From NCBI GenBank assembly GCA_015501605.1, contig JADNRZ010000005.1, forward strand, positions 744,001 to 808,000: DNA of 64,000 nt, written 5' to 3'. The notes under the pieces were generated by a model. It was not told where the DNA came from. It saw only the letters and a program-made list of their open reading frames with translations, and made no database searches. The first letter of the stretch is position 1, and each line of letters starts with the position of its first letter. The translations under genes and the position numbers were made by a program. Below are positions 21,126 to 32,646 of this stretch, piece by piece. Source of the stretch: Panaeolus papilionaceus. Its lineage: Eukaryota > Basidiomycota > Agaricomycetes > Agaricales.

Positions 21126-22571
21126 GGAGCCGACCCAGACATTGCTGATGCCTCGCAAGACCTCCACAAGCCTCCAGTCCCCCTCAAATAGTGCCCAAAA
21201 GGTTAGTGGGCATGGTGTGACCGGTTGACCCATGACACGGAGCTCATTGGAGCAGCTCAACAGCTCCACACTCAAATGGAGCCAGTGTTGTTATGTGGGG
21301 CAGTCTACAGGCACATAAAAGAGTGTCCAACCAGTGTGATAGTACCGAATACTTCCCCACCTTAACTTCGACTGCTACCATCATTGCATCCAAGGTATGT
21401 TGAACAGGTCCTTGTCATAGCACGTCCTGTTCCTGTATTGATATCTCAAATCTCGATTCACTACTCATGGTGTCTTTTGGTTTCTCTGTGCTAAATCTGG
21501 TACTGGCAACTGCTGCATTTGTTTCGGAAATTACTGAGTCTTGCATTGGACAACTATTTCTGGCTTCGTTCTGTCTCTGACTTGAGCATTAACCTTATTA
21601 AATTTATGTACATATCTAGTGTATCTAATACTATGTACAGCCTTTTGTACAGATATTCGTGACGAATTAATATGATGTATTGTCTACACCCCTAATTTCA
21701 TCCACTTTGATAATCACTATTAGTCACAATATTGAATAAGCTGCCCATATTACTGATCACCTACCCACCATCATGAAATGCCTTAACCACTCTTGGTAAG
21801 GCTTGCAAAATTGATGAAGTGTTGGCAAGGTTCCTAAGGTTGCTGAATTTCCCAATCTTATCAAACCTTTTGGAGCTCGGAATGGCCCCACTTTACATTA
21901 TGGTACATCTTTGTCCTCACAGTATATTTTACTCATTTTATTGGCATACGAGAAAGTTCCCGATTTGCTGATGCACAAATCGCAGGTCATTTTAACAGGT
22001 TTTCGTACATTCTATCTCCGATTTAGTCGCTTCCTTCAATCCTTGGCCCAACATCGTCAGAAGGAAGGCTTTTTCTATGGTGGCCCATCTCCCGAGGCGC
22101 GATGTCGTACGGGAAGTACAGGCTCCATTGAACAAGGAATCGAATCACCTGATCTCAACCTCGCCCCGGAACCGCGTTCACCCTTCCATTCCTCCCTGAC
22201 CTTGGACCCCACACAAGCACAGAAACAACCCCCGTCTTCTCTATTGTGCGCATTCATTGCAGAACCTCGGCATCCAAGTCCATCTTGCACTGCCGTTACC
22301 CTTCCTTCCGAAGGAAGTAGCGACAGCGCATCTGCAACTCCGTAAGTTGATATATGTTCTCGTCTCCAGGTTTAGCCTGATAGCCTACTCAGTGTGATGC
22401 TTTCTGTGCCGTCAACGCATACACATTTGATCAGACCTAATAGTTCGGGTTCTCTTTCAAAGTACGTTAGCTATACCCATTTCTCACCTTTAACTCTATG
22501 TACTGAATTTCGTGTCAAGCCTAGCTGACCTCGAACTGTTGCCCCAAGGTCGCAAGGGTAATACCAGCAGG
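21126..22571. other. Probable LTR debris and 5' region of a NACHT-like gene
   Basis: The left part carries promoter-like sequence after the GTAGC cluster. The right part (about 22060-22340) has an open, Pro/Ser-rich frame ending ASATP before a GTAAGT. It may be an upstream exon of the NACHT-like gene, but I could not join it in frame. Confidence 0.35.
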
Positions 22572-23401
22572 ATGCTTATAACGCACTCCACCATAAACCA
22601 GTTCACAAATACTACAACACTAGGTAAGTTGATTCGACTATCTTCTCCGTGTTTACATATTGGCACATTTCTCACTATACATAACGCCTTGATAAATCAG
22701 GGAAACAGGGTTTCGCCATCCTCGCAAGTAATGCCACTATAAGCGCTACTGCCGATGCGCATCACCGCTGGCAAATCCCAACACTTTCCCCAGGATCTCC
22801 AGATTCCATAACCCTCGAATCAATCCTTGGGCAAGCACAAGGCCCTGACATGAAGAGATCGGCTATCATGTGGATTCACTGCCCAGACCCTGCACGGGCT
22901 GCAACCATCTCTCGTCTTGTAGCGCACCGACTTCGAAACACGCACATCCTCCCTGTGACGTATTTTGTTGAGGCTGCATATCACTCATGTGATACTACCC
23001 AGATTATTCCTACCCTGGCATATCAGATATGCAAGGGTCTCCCAGAGGTGCAAGTACACCTTCCTTGTGAGGACCAAGGTGTTTATGGTAGTGTCGCTGA
23101 AGTTCAATTGAATGAACTCGTCATCAACCCTCTTAATGGAGTCCATGGTCTCCATTCCGGATCAACAAGAAAGGCGATTTTGATCGTCATTGATGGCTTG
23201 GATCAGGTTGATCTGAGATGGGCTGTTTACCTACTTCGACTCTTTGCGAAGCAGATTCTGAGGGGCAATTTGCCATCGGTCAGAATTTTGGTTACTAGTC
23301 AGTATCACCGTCGTTTCGAAACGTTACTGACTGGTCCTGAAGTATGTGCGATGACCAGTGTCATTGCGTTGGATTCAATCAAGTCGTCGCACGTTGTTTG
23401 A
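22572..23401 (+). CDS. NACHT-like protein with degenerate P-loop
   Basis: Two exons (22572-22623 and 22701-23401) join via GTAAGT to 250 residues from the first in-frame ATG. Further 5' exons are possible. The P-loop position reads AIMWIHCPDPARAATISRLVAHRL, where mushroom NACHT proteins have a GPAGxGKS loop, so the nucleotide-binding lysine is absent. The rest is well kept: IIPTLAYQICKGLPEVQVHLP, LNELVINPLNG, Walker B strand AILIVIDGLDQVD, then WAVYLLRLFAKQIL, PSVRILVTSQYHR (sensor 1 arginine region) and MTSVIALDSI. No repeat domain follows before the stop. It is paralogous to the broken copy at 12450-13818, which shares the motif IIPTxAYQICKxLPE and the odd cysteine before the lost P-loop. 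STAND NTPases of this type act in fungal self/non-self recognition; this one may not bind nucleotide. Confidence 0.72.
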
Positions 23402-24103
23402 GTACCAACTTCTTTTCGGCTTCGTATTCCAATTTGATTTTATGGGGTAGAGACGCAGTACATGGACCTTGGTTCTACTCTAATTATTTGATCGGCTTCT
23501 GAACTACATATATACATACAATTGCATTGCATAGACACAACATCGTAAATGTGCACAAACTCTGGGATCGTCGTATAGCAGCTGTATTTAAACTTCACTC
23601 ATTGCTTAATCTTCAAGGTATTCTAGCCCATGACTCTAATGAGCGTGCGAATTAATTATTAGCCTTGAATCTTTGAAGTTTAATTCACCTGCTGCGCCCC
23701 TCATGTTCCAACCTTTTGAAACTTGAAAGCCTGGATCTGTAAGTTTAACTTCGTTTTATTGCTTGGGAAGTTTACCGGGCACTGATCAATTATCTCGGTA
23801 TTCAGATGCTTAGTTGGTGGCTGTTCTTCCCCGCAGTAACGATCGTGATGTTGCAAGGGCGTATATATGTACTTATTTTTATGAAAACGTGGGGAACTCC
23901 GGTATCGATTCGAGAGAAAAAAAAGCCTCTCTCTGCGTCGTCGGACTAACCTTTGGAGGAAGAAGACGTGAAAACCTCTCATAGGCTATGGAGGAGTCGT
24001 ATAATTATTGATCCGATGTCTCCTGTCGATGTCGAGCGTTGGGCACATGAGCGCAAGTTGTCGTCAACCTTCGCTTTCTCGGATAATTAACTGGCTGGTG
24101 GAA
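23402..24103. other. Intergenic region
   Basis: AT-rich, without supported coding sequence, extending to the TATA box of the following secreted protein gene. Confidence 0.4.
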
Positions 24104-24110
24104 TATATAA
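24104..24110 (+). promoter_or_regulatory. TATA box of the secreted cysteine-rich protein gene
   Basis: TATATAA lies 62 bases before the start codon at 24172, a normal spacing for a TATA-driven fungal gene with a short leader. Confidence 0.55.
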
Positions 24111-24171
24111 GTCAGAGCTTCTAGGAGATCAAGTGAGTATCTTCCTTTTCAATTGACTTGTAAAATACATT

Positions 24172-25038
24172 ATGATCAAAGCGCTATTTTCTTCCGTCGT
24201 CTTTTTAACAGCAATCGTCTCGTCTGTCGCTCAAGAAACGATCCCAGTCAGCAAAGCCTGTGCGCATTATTACCATCGTATCACTCTACGAGTGTGCTTA
24301 TCATTCCGATGCTCACTTTCTGACAGGCTATGGTTATCCCTTCGGATATTCACCGGTCTGTCGCTCCTTCGAACCGACACCCTGCACTGTGCTAATCTCC
24401 ATTTCATTAGACGCCTTGTATGCGCCTTCCTCGACTCTCATGGTCTTCAACGAGAACCGCTCATGTTATTGACACGCATACATAGGTGTTTCAGGCACCA
24501 AATGCTGCATCTCTCAACGCATAGCTGATTTGGGATGGTTAGTTCGAGCCTTTCCTCCGCATATATTTTCACTTTGGGCTCACTTCGCGACGAAAGGTGT
24601 ACCCCCGTTGCAGCTGACGGGAACTGTCCACGTAACATGCTAGGAACGGGTGAAGTTTGTGAATATGACATTTCTTCGCGCTCTATGCGTCGCTCGCACT
24701 AACATTGTTCTTCAATCAAGGCCGGGATTCGAGTGGGAATCCTCTCCCAGTACGTACCACATCCCTTTGCCTTTTCTTCTTCGCTCTTCTCATTATAAAA
24801 CTTTCGATACCCTTTGCAGGATCCCTGTGCGTTGTTTGCTTATTTCCCTCTACCCTCTCGAACCCATTTTGACTTTTGTTTTACAACCATAGGCGAACCG
24901 AACCTCGTGTGCTGCAAGGCCAAGTCGGGATATGGCTTCCCTTTGGTTCCTATGTAAGTCTCTTTTCTTATCAACATATTTTTCTTATTTAATTTCTGCG
25001 TCAATGTTAGAAGTATTGTCAAGTCATACTGCGCATAA
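24172..25038 (+). CDS. Small secreted cysteine-rich protein, multi-exon
   Basis: The start MIKALFSSVVFLTAIVSSVAQ is a clear signal peptide. Small exons separated by 55-70 base introns then give CYGYPFGYSPVCRSFEPTPC; GTKCCISQRIADLGW joined to CTPVAADGNCPRNMLGTGE; AGIRVGILSQY; and DPC joined to EPNLVCCKAKSGYGFP. Each join rests on visible GT..AG borders, one with a perfect CTAAC branch site. The join between the second and third coding blocks (about 24393-24487) could not be made in frame. The final exon is uncertain: stop at 25038 by one acceptor, or 25171 by another. Two CC pairs and regularly spaced single cysteines suggest a disulfide-rich extracellular protein. The spacing is not that of a hydrophobin. 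No function is assigned. Confidence 0.55.
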
Positions 25039-25562
25039 GGCCATACCCTCGAAGGAATTTCGTCCAGGTAGTTTGTGTTTGCTTGTAATGTTTCGACGAA
25101 GTGGGCATATCTGATAACATGCAACACTGAGTCAGAAATCATCAGTCATTGCCAGGTTTGTGTCCTCATAGATACTTAGCACGATCAAGAGCCTCGCACA
25201 AGAGAAGAAGATACAAGAACACGAGACCATTTGCACCCTTCTGCCATGACATCTCGAGAGGCTCGAAATTCTTGCCTTGCTGGTAAAGACAATATCCCGT
25301 AACGCTGCAGGTGTATATATTTGCGGTATTCACAAGTGACAAGAACATATATCACAGTACAGCCGCAGCCCTATACCGAAGCTCATGATCATCCAAGACG
25401 CATGATCACATGGAAATGCAGACAGAATTTCAATATCACTCTTCATGGAAGGGCTGGGCACTGACCTTCGGGATCAGTAGCCACGAAATCACCACATCAC
25501 TGCTGCTGATTAGAAACAACACACCAGTGAGCTATGCTCGTTACCACCACTAGCAAACCTAT
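25039..25562. other. Intergenic region
   Basis: It contains the possible last exon of the cysteine-rich protein (to 25171) and the 5' flank of the F-box gene. Nothing else is seen. Confidence 0.4.
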
Positions 25563-26851
25563 ATGCCTGCAGCAGAAAAAATTCCTCCTGAACTATGGAC
25601 CCGTATAGCCAAGTTCAGTAAACGTCAGGACCTTCGAGCTCTTTCTCTTGTGAGCTATGTGACATTGCACTCGACACGCATCGTCCTGTTCGAGGCAATC
25701 ACCATTCGTCAATATTCCTACCACACCAACCTCGTTCCAGTGAAACTCCTTGAAAGAGTACCGTCTCTGCGTACTGCCGTTAGAAGACTATCTCTCGTCA
25801 CCAGCTATCGAACGGGCAAACCCTGGATTTCGTTTGATCTCCTGCGATCCTTGATCAATTTGGAGTGTTTGGTTTTGGAGGGATGGCCGGTTGGACCAGA
25901 AGACACTCCTGCGCTCCTCAAAGTACTTGGTGAATGCAAGACCTTGGACTCGTTCCAGTACTTCCGCAGCTTGGAAGGCGAGACATTAAACCTGAGAAAT
26001 GTTGACGTCTCTCTTCTCTCCGAATTGAAGAGGGTTGCTTTGAGCGACCTTCGTGAGTAAACCCTAGATCACATTCGATCGAGCTGACATTTTCCTCAGA
26101 TAGTTTGGACAAAACCATTCCCCTCGTATACGCATCTCAGTCAACTTTGACAACCCTCCAGTTACTTGAGACTGTATCTTGGTGGAAGCGAGGGGCTATC
26201 ATCACATTCATGTCCAGGAAGCCCATATTTCCCCATCTCGCTCGGTTGGAACTAGGCTCTTTTGAAGATGACGAAGGTCAACACTTACCCTTTGGAACCA
26301 GTGTTGTCAGTTTGCGCATCTCCCTTACCTTGTTTCTCCGTGCAAACCCCAGCATCGAACACCTTCGCCTTGACTTTCACAATGGCGATAATCCGAACGT
26401 GACCCTTTTGTTTGACCCGGACGACTTTGGCGAAGATTTCCTTCCGAAGCTCAAGGTTTTAGATGCGCACTTCGATGTTGCGAGCCTTATGACAGGCTGC
26501 GGAGTCAAATCTATGCTCAAGCTGGAGGAACTTCGAACAGGGGATATGACAAAACTGAAGGCCGAAAATGTTCTTGACGCTGAAAGGATGAACGCACGTC
26601 GTGTCTCCAAAGTGTTGGAGGCTTTTCAGAGATTTCAGATCATTTTATATGACTATGGAGGGTTGCCCAAAGTTCGAGATCTTACATTGACGCTGGGAGA
26701 AGTATTCACAAGTGGCCGTGTTCCGTTTACGGAGGAAGACGTGGACGTGATGCTTGATTGCTTGCCTAAGCTAGAAAGGTGGCGGGGGTTCGATCCACAC
26801 GAGGTGAGTGCAGTGACCGGTGACCTTTCACTCCGATGCTGCGGTGGATAG
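25563..26851 (+). CDS. F-box/LRR-like protein
   Basis: The start MPAAEKIPPELWTRIAKFSK followed by DLRALSLVS is an F-box-like helix pair (LPxELWxxI ... LRxLSLVSR), which recruits Skp1 in SCF ubiquitin ligases. Exon 1 ends at 26051 in front of GTGAGT and exon 2 starts at 26100, giving SDLHSLDKTIPLVY. The rest shows degenerate leucine-rich repeats: LRRLSLV, NLECLVLEGW, LARLELGSF, IEHLRLDFH, FLPKLKVLDAHF, KLEELRTGD, KVRDLTLTLG. A further GTGAGT at about 26803 and an AG at about 26850 allow an extra spliced end with a stop near 26944. Expanded, rapidly diverging F-box families of this kind are usual in Agaricomycetes. The target is unknown. Confidence 0.82.
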
Positions 26852-27343
26852 ATTAGTGGGCTGATTATAAAATTAGCGACCATTAGTGGTGGAAGACGAC
26901 GCGATAGTGGAGGGAGCGGAGCCCGTTTCTACTTAGATCCCTGACGGCGTGGTCCAAGTGGATATTCACATTGAAAGTCGTCATTGAAATCAAGTTCTTG
27001 TTCCAACTTACACATGTTATGTCCAGTAATCAAGTTGTAATGCCACGTATGACATCACTGCGCTGACGCAGCAGTGGCTATGTTCCACCGATCCCAGTCG
27101 TCATCCATTTCCTAAAAAGGCAATTTCCACCTGTTTCTTACTGTTTCTAGATTGTGGTAGCACACGCGCATGTTTCTGTATGTTTCTAGCGACATCGACG
27201 GGCTCGGTCAATGAGTCATGCGCTTTGTATTTAATCCCGACTCATTTCCTTTCATGTTCTCCATTCCAACTCCTCCCAGCTTTGGATTTCTGAACACTCG
27301 AGTACTACTCCACTCCACTTAAACGCTCATCCTCTTCATTACA
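26852..27343. other. Intergenic region
   Basis: It contains the optional last exon of the F-box gene and the leader of the following gene. No other gene is seen. Confidence 0.4.
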
Positions 27344-27973
27344 ATGTCTGCCCCAATGACTATCAACCAATCGGCCTCTTCGACTTCCCTTTCGGCAATG
27401 TCGATCAGCGCTTCGCTTTCTTCACCAAAGTACATCCCAGTGCATAGGCGAACACCCAGTAATGGATCATCAGTAGCTTCGTCTTCAAGACCAAGCTCAC
27501 CCATGGATGCCGAGTTTACTTCTCCTTCAGGTTCGTATATCACATTTCCAGCGCTTAATCGAACCCACCTGACTTCCATTCTTTATTCAGAAGTATCCCC
27601 TTCCACACCAGGAGTCTACTCATTTGAAGCTCTCCTTGCCCTTCGTCCTATGGCAGACGAGAGCATCAAGGGCAAGGTGCGCGAGAGCTGCCCCGAGGTC
27701 GTCCTCAACCACCGCCAGAAGAAGAGCATTCAGTACCTCTCTACCCACCCTAACGCTCGTGCCAAGGCTCAAAGCCAGAAGCAGCACCAGCAACCCGAGT
27801 CACAGCCTGAACCCAGCCCCGTTCCCTCTGCCTTCACCTCAACGCAGCGCCAGCAACGTTCTTTACCCCGCAGAAATCGCCCTGGTCGTGGACCTGAAAG
27901 GAGAAGAAGCATCCTTCAGGAGACCTGGCAGGGGATGCGAGTCACCGCTCGTCAACCACTCATGGTCGTTTAA
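27344..27973 (+). CDS. Disordered protein with an eIF4E-binding motif
   Basis: Two exons (27344-27530 and 27591-27973) give 189 residues. The 60-base intron has a CTGAC branch and a CAG acceptor but is also open and in frame, so it might be retained. Residues 1-60 are Ser-rich (SASSTSLSAMSISASLSS, RRTPSNGSSVASSSRPSSP). Residues 72-78 are YSFEALL, an exact match to the Y-x4-L-hydrophobic motif by which eIF4G and 4E-binding proteins contact cap-binding eIF4E. It is followed by ALRPMADES, then CPEVVLNHR and a Gln/Pro-rich and finally Arg-rich tail. I infer a small translational regulator of the 4E-BP type. A chance motif cannot be excluded, but its place right after a phospho-prone Ser/Pro stretch is as expected. 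Confidence 0.66.
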   Translation: MSAPMTINQSASSTSLSAMSISASLSSPKYIPVHRRTPSNGSSVASSSRPSSPMDAEFTSPSGSYITFPALNRTHLTSILYSEVSPSTPGVYSFEALLALRPMADESIKGKVRESCPEVVLNHRQKKSIQYLSTHPNARAKAQSQKQHQQPESQPEPSPVPSAFTSTQRQQRSLPRRNRPGRGPERRRSILQETWQGMRVTARQPLMVV

Positions 27974-29154
27974 GCTTCCAGCTCCGTACTCAACACTCAT
28001 TCATCACCACTCATTACCAATTATACCATAACGACCTCGTTCTTCTGCGACGGTGTATACATATAATCCTTCTACTTCGAACGCTTTCATCACCCTGCAT
28101 TTACCTCTCTATCCATACATAACATCATAACAAATCCCGTCACATTGCATTTTCATTATCCGTATTATAATGTTGTACTTTCTGTGTATTCATATACCCC
28201 CAATAATCAGCAAACAAAGCAATTAGATTTGACTACCTCTCAACATGCCATTGCGTGAATACTGCTCGAAAAGCACTGGCAAGTTGATCTCGCAAGTAGC
28301 ACAGCAGTGTTTGAGAGTTCTACGGTTGTCGAAGCTGTGCTTCTGCGTTCTGTGATAAGATAGGTAGGGGCTCCTATAACTTTATAAACTCCGCCGAATC
28401 GGCGCTCAAAATTTGATTTATCTATCCCCCCTGTTCCAGCGCCTCTTGTTTCTGCTCCTCTTCATGTAAAAAAATTCAAACTATGCAAATCGAAACACAA
28501 CCCACCATACCCGAACACCATATATTGTCGCATCTCTCAATACAGTAAGTATTCAACACCTTTCCTCTCTTCCCTATCGGTGCCATTGGCGCAAACGCGC
28601 TTGCACTTCCTTGAAACCGGAAGTTGCACAAACCTCCGCTCTACAACCAGGGGAGAGGCCCTCCCGTCACAGCACTAGAACACCAGGAATTCCGATCCCG
28701 TCTTTCGAGACCCACGTCGATACCAGGTCCAAATTAAAACATATTTTTTGTTTTTGTTCTTGTTCTTGGCTATATGATGAGCAGCGTTGGTGCTGCTTAC
28801 TCGAAGGACAATTATGGGACGCTCGAATTCCGTTTGGGTGTTTGTGAAACACAATGCGTATGCAGATTGTTTGTTGCGGTTGGATTGTGGAGAAGGCATA
28901 CGAGGGGACTTTTATTCATGATTCTCTTTTTTTTCAAGTAAACTTAGCGCTTACGCTTTTTTTAGACATTCGTGCGTGTCTCACACACAACCTGGTCAGT
29001 GTTTATTTTGGTATTTTGGTAGTAATTTTGTGCTTTTCTTGTGTCGTAAGTTATAAGACTGTTTTTTGCCCATGTTTTTCTGGGTGTTTGCATGACACTG
29101 GCCCCAGTATTTGCCGTTCACTTTCTTGCCATGTGAGGTTACAATCTCTCTTTC

Positions 29155-29215
29155 GTTCAGTGATGGTCTTGTCGCCCTATCGAGGTCGTTGGTGTCCTCG
29201 ACACTGGATGGTATG
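29155..29215 (+). repeat. Diverged duplicate, copy 1
   Basis: It contains TTCGTTCAGTGATGGTC and CGCCCTATCG, ending in GACACTGGATGG. Copy 2 about 365 bases downstream differs by several substitutions and small indels. Confidence 0.6.
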
Positions 29216-29526
29216 TACGAAGGCAAAGGGACGCCCTTTATCTTTGACCCATCTATGACAACCATGCGTCGTGTTTTCTTCATCTCGTTCTGTAACTGTC
29301 TTCTGATAGCGGCTACCCTCCAAGTACTGCTATGGCTACCTGCCGGGCATACTTGGTTGGGATGTGGGGAGGTCATACAGAGGTGACTGGATCCTGTCGC
29401 TTATTGGCACACAGGTGGGCGAGTACGAAGGGTGGTTTGTAGACCTACGAGGGGCGACCAAGACTACACAAACACTATTCAGAAACGAGATCCAGAAACT
29501 GTTTGCGCATCAGTGCCATAGGCTTC

Positions 29527-29581
29527 GTTCAGTATGGTCCTTTCGCCCTATCGGAGTCGTTGTGTCACAGACACTGGACGG
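29527..29581 (+). repeat. Diverged duplicate, copy 2
   Basis: It contains TTCGTTCAGTATGGTCC and CGCCCTATCG, ending in GACACTGGACGG. A third shared word, CTACGAGGGGCG, occurs at 29446 and again, as TTACGAGGGGCG, near 29790. Confidence 0.6.
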
Positions 29582-29929
29582 AAACGAGACTACCGGTAAA
29601 CCTGCTAGTCTCACCTTCGTTTATACACGCAGCACATCACCATTTCCTACGTTCCCGAGTATTCATCTTAAAACAGTCTTCGATGTGTTTCTGTCGGGAC
29701 ACGGGAGAGTCATTACGACTAACCCTATCGCTGTCAGTTCATAGTGTGGGCTGGGTGAATATATCGGTGGTATGTGTCGTTGCTAGACTTACGAGGGGCG
29801 CTAGTCTCAAGTAAAGCCGTTGGACAGCTGCATGAATGTGATTGCCACCCCAAAAAAATATAAGCAATTAGGCCTGTCGCAGCAATCTCATCGTGTCATT
29901 CCTGTTTGTAGTAAAAAATACAATTTGAA

Positions 29930-32646
29930 TTAGGTCATGAAAACATATCTCGCATCGTTATCCCAAATTTCGCCCTCTTCATCCTGAGTAGCTTTTTCTT
30001 TTTCTTCCTTTGGGAGTCTCTCCAGAGCAGCGGCGTGTTTCTTGTTAAGGTATGCCAGCCGAGCTCGTAGTGTAAATGCTGTCATGAATGATATGAACAA
30101 GCATCTGTGAAGCAGGTTCAATAAGTTGATGGTGGACGAAGGACGAGCAACTCACGCAGCAGAGATAGCATGACCTTTGCGGAAACTATCCTCGGGGTCA
30201 AAATAAATCTGAGGAGAGGCACTGCGGACGTGTTGAGCGTTTTTCGAAGGAAAAAAAGAAACGATAATGTGCGTACATCGATACACAGTTGGATATGGAA
30301 ACGATGAACGCAGTTCCGACACCTCGTTTTGACGTCGGCGAAAATGCATTGGCTGCCCAGCTCCTGGTTATATATGACTGCATCAGTAGCGTCCACATCT
30401 CAGGGAAACACCGAACATACATCACAAGCGGGAATAAACTATAATTCCCTCCAACCACAAGGAAGAGTGCAAAGTAAGCGGCACCGACACTCTTCTGCAC
30501 CGACGTAGCAAGGATGATGTATCCGATGAAGGAAACAAGACAGGATCCCATGATGTGATATCCTCTATCCTTGGTGCGGTCACTATGCCACGCTTGAAAC
30601 AGGACCATGAACCAGCCGACAACGTAGGGTGCAACTGTGAGGCCTTGGGCGTTGATAGATGAGAAACCGAGGCCTTTGATGAGCTACTACGTGTATTAGC
30701 GATGTGACTCCATGGGTCCTTGGGGAAGAAACTTACGGTGGGCAAGAAATATGAGACAGTCGCAACTCCGACATTGACTAGTGTAGAATGGTCAGAGTGG
30801 TGCCCTCGTTATGCATAAAATGTATACCCACAGCTCGCATAAATCAACATGAATAACCAGGCATTGATATCTGAGATGACAGCCTTGAAGCCACCCCATC
30901 CGGTCAAACCACCATGAGATTGTGGTTTATGATCCCTGTTGAGTCTCGCTTGCGCAATCGCTCGCTCTCGGGGTGAGAGGAAAGTAGCAGAGAAGGGAAA
31001 TGACGGGAGGAAAAAGAGTATCATGACCGCCATGATGATTGTTGGGATGGCCTCAATCTATAGCACGTCTGTAAGCCAAAGGTCAACATTATATTTTCAA
31101 AAAGAAACTCACGAGAAACAAGAATTGCCAGCTATTGACCAGACAAATGAGATATACCACACAAATGAATGACGAGGCACGTACCCAGTCAACAGGGACG
31201 TTTGGGCTCTAACGAGGCCAAATGCGAGTAAACCCTACAGCGTTGTTAATGCATATTTTTTACAAAGTCTTAGATTGCTTACTCCAATAGCACCTGGTAA
31301 AGTGCCTGTCATACACAAGCTGCTACTGTTAGGAAATTCTATTTTATAGAGAAAAGGTCGTGACTGTACCTAATTCGCAGAGCGAGCTCATGTCTACAAC
31401 ACGAATTAGACTGGAGTAAAACAGAGGCAAGAGTCTTTCAACATACCGTTTGTACCAAAATGAGAGGTAGTAAATCATCCCAGCGTAGTACCCCGCTTCT
31501 CCGATACCCATAAGGACCCTATAAAACATTGGTCAATTTTCATAGATGGTCGTGTATTGAGTGGACCTACCTTAGAGTCAATAATGCCCCGTAACCCTTT
31601 GCATAAACGACAGAAAGAGATGAGAGACCCCAGAACGTGAGTGACAAAAAGAAGCTGAAATTGGAGGTTGTAATGAGTATCGTACTAGGGGATGTAAATG
31701 AGAAGTGAGCCGTACAATCGATTTGCGCCAATGTGACGCTGGAGGACTAGTTAATTCTTATCAATCCTTTACGCCATTTCAACTCAAAACAGAATAATTC
31801 ACCATTGGCGGGCATTTCTAGAAGACCTGAGCGAGCCATAAGCCTAGATGAACACGACGAAAGTCATGAAATACTCACAATACCCAACATAGAAAATACT
31901 GAGTGCCAGAGTCCACTTGTTGTTGTTGACAATTCCCTTATATCACAAGTACCGTCAAATGACAAGAAAATCGCATTTAGCACTGTCAACTCACAAAATT
32001 ATCATTGAATGCCTTGATAACATGCGCATTCCCACTGAAAGTCGAGAACTGTTAGACAGAAACCACAATGAAAACATCTTGTCACTGACATATTCGTGCG
32101 GTCTATTGAATATGCAACAAGCCAAAATCCCGGTGTGAGTACTTGTCGCAACATTCGATATATGTCAAACCCACCGAACTGGTTAACTATGGGAAGTGTC
32201 AGTTAAACGAGCTCGCTTCGTTGAGGATGACATGCGAGCAACGTACAAATATAGCTTTGAAGAGGGCAGAAGCAGGTTCAGAGACATCGTAATCCGGACC
32301 ATCAGTTGAGCAAAATACCTGCAGATAACGAGAGGAAGCACAATGTTGTCAATCTTCTTTCGAACTGCTTTCTAGCGTTGGGGGTGCGTGTTAGCATACG
32401 CAAAGTGATAATCATTCGTTGGAGATTTCATACCTCTTCTTCTGGAGAGAATTCAACGCTCTCAGCATCACGATGAACAGCATCAGCATAGGCAGGATCT
32501 AAAGGTGAGAAGTGCTTTCGTCGAGGTTTGGGACCAAGAGCAGCTTGATTGTGTGTGCCCTCAATATTGGAATGTTCCGACATGCTGCGTTCAGTATCGC
32601 GGGCAGAGGAGTGTCGACCATGGGCTTCCTCGGAGATGGCAGACAT
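29930..32646 (-). CDS. Dal5-like MFS transporter (anion:cation symporter family)
   Basis: A many-exon gene on the minus strand. The start MSAISEEAHGRHSSARDTER begins a long Ser/Glu-rich cytosolic N-terminus, followed by KAVRKKIDNIVLPLVI, the typical lead into the first helix. Further exons give VNNKWTLALSIFYVGY, EMPAN, VLQRxIGANR, FYRVLMGIGEAGYYAGMIYY with LSFWYKR (the family's GxxExGFxPG-like helix 5 region), FLPSFPFSATFLSPRERAIA with QARLNRD (loop between the two halves), WLFMLIYASCGYTFYA, VLFQAWHSDRTKDRGYHIMG, SWAANAFSPTSKRGVGTAFI and a cytosolic C-terminus ending DARYVFMT. Order and loops match allantoate/nicotinate/vitamin permeases of the Dal5 group. The substrate is not predictable. 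A MET start at 32670 (MCLCLSATMSA) is possible but less typical. Confidence 0.86.

Larger units (their letters stand above)
27974..29929. other. Long gene-poor stretch with a degenerate duplication
   Basis: The first 600 bases are the 3' flank of the previous gene and AT-rich sequence. From about 28600 on there are many accidental open frames. Two segments at about 29155-29215 and 29520-29580 are diverged copies of each other (listed separately). Confidence 0.4.
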
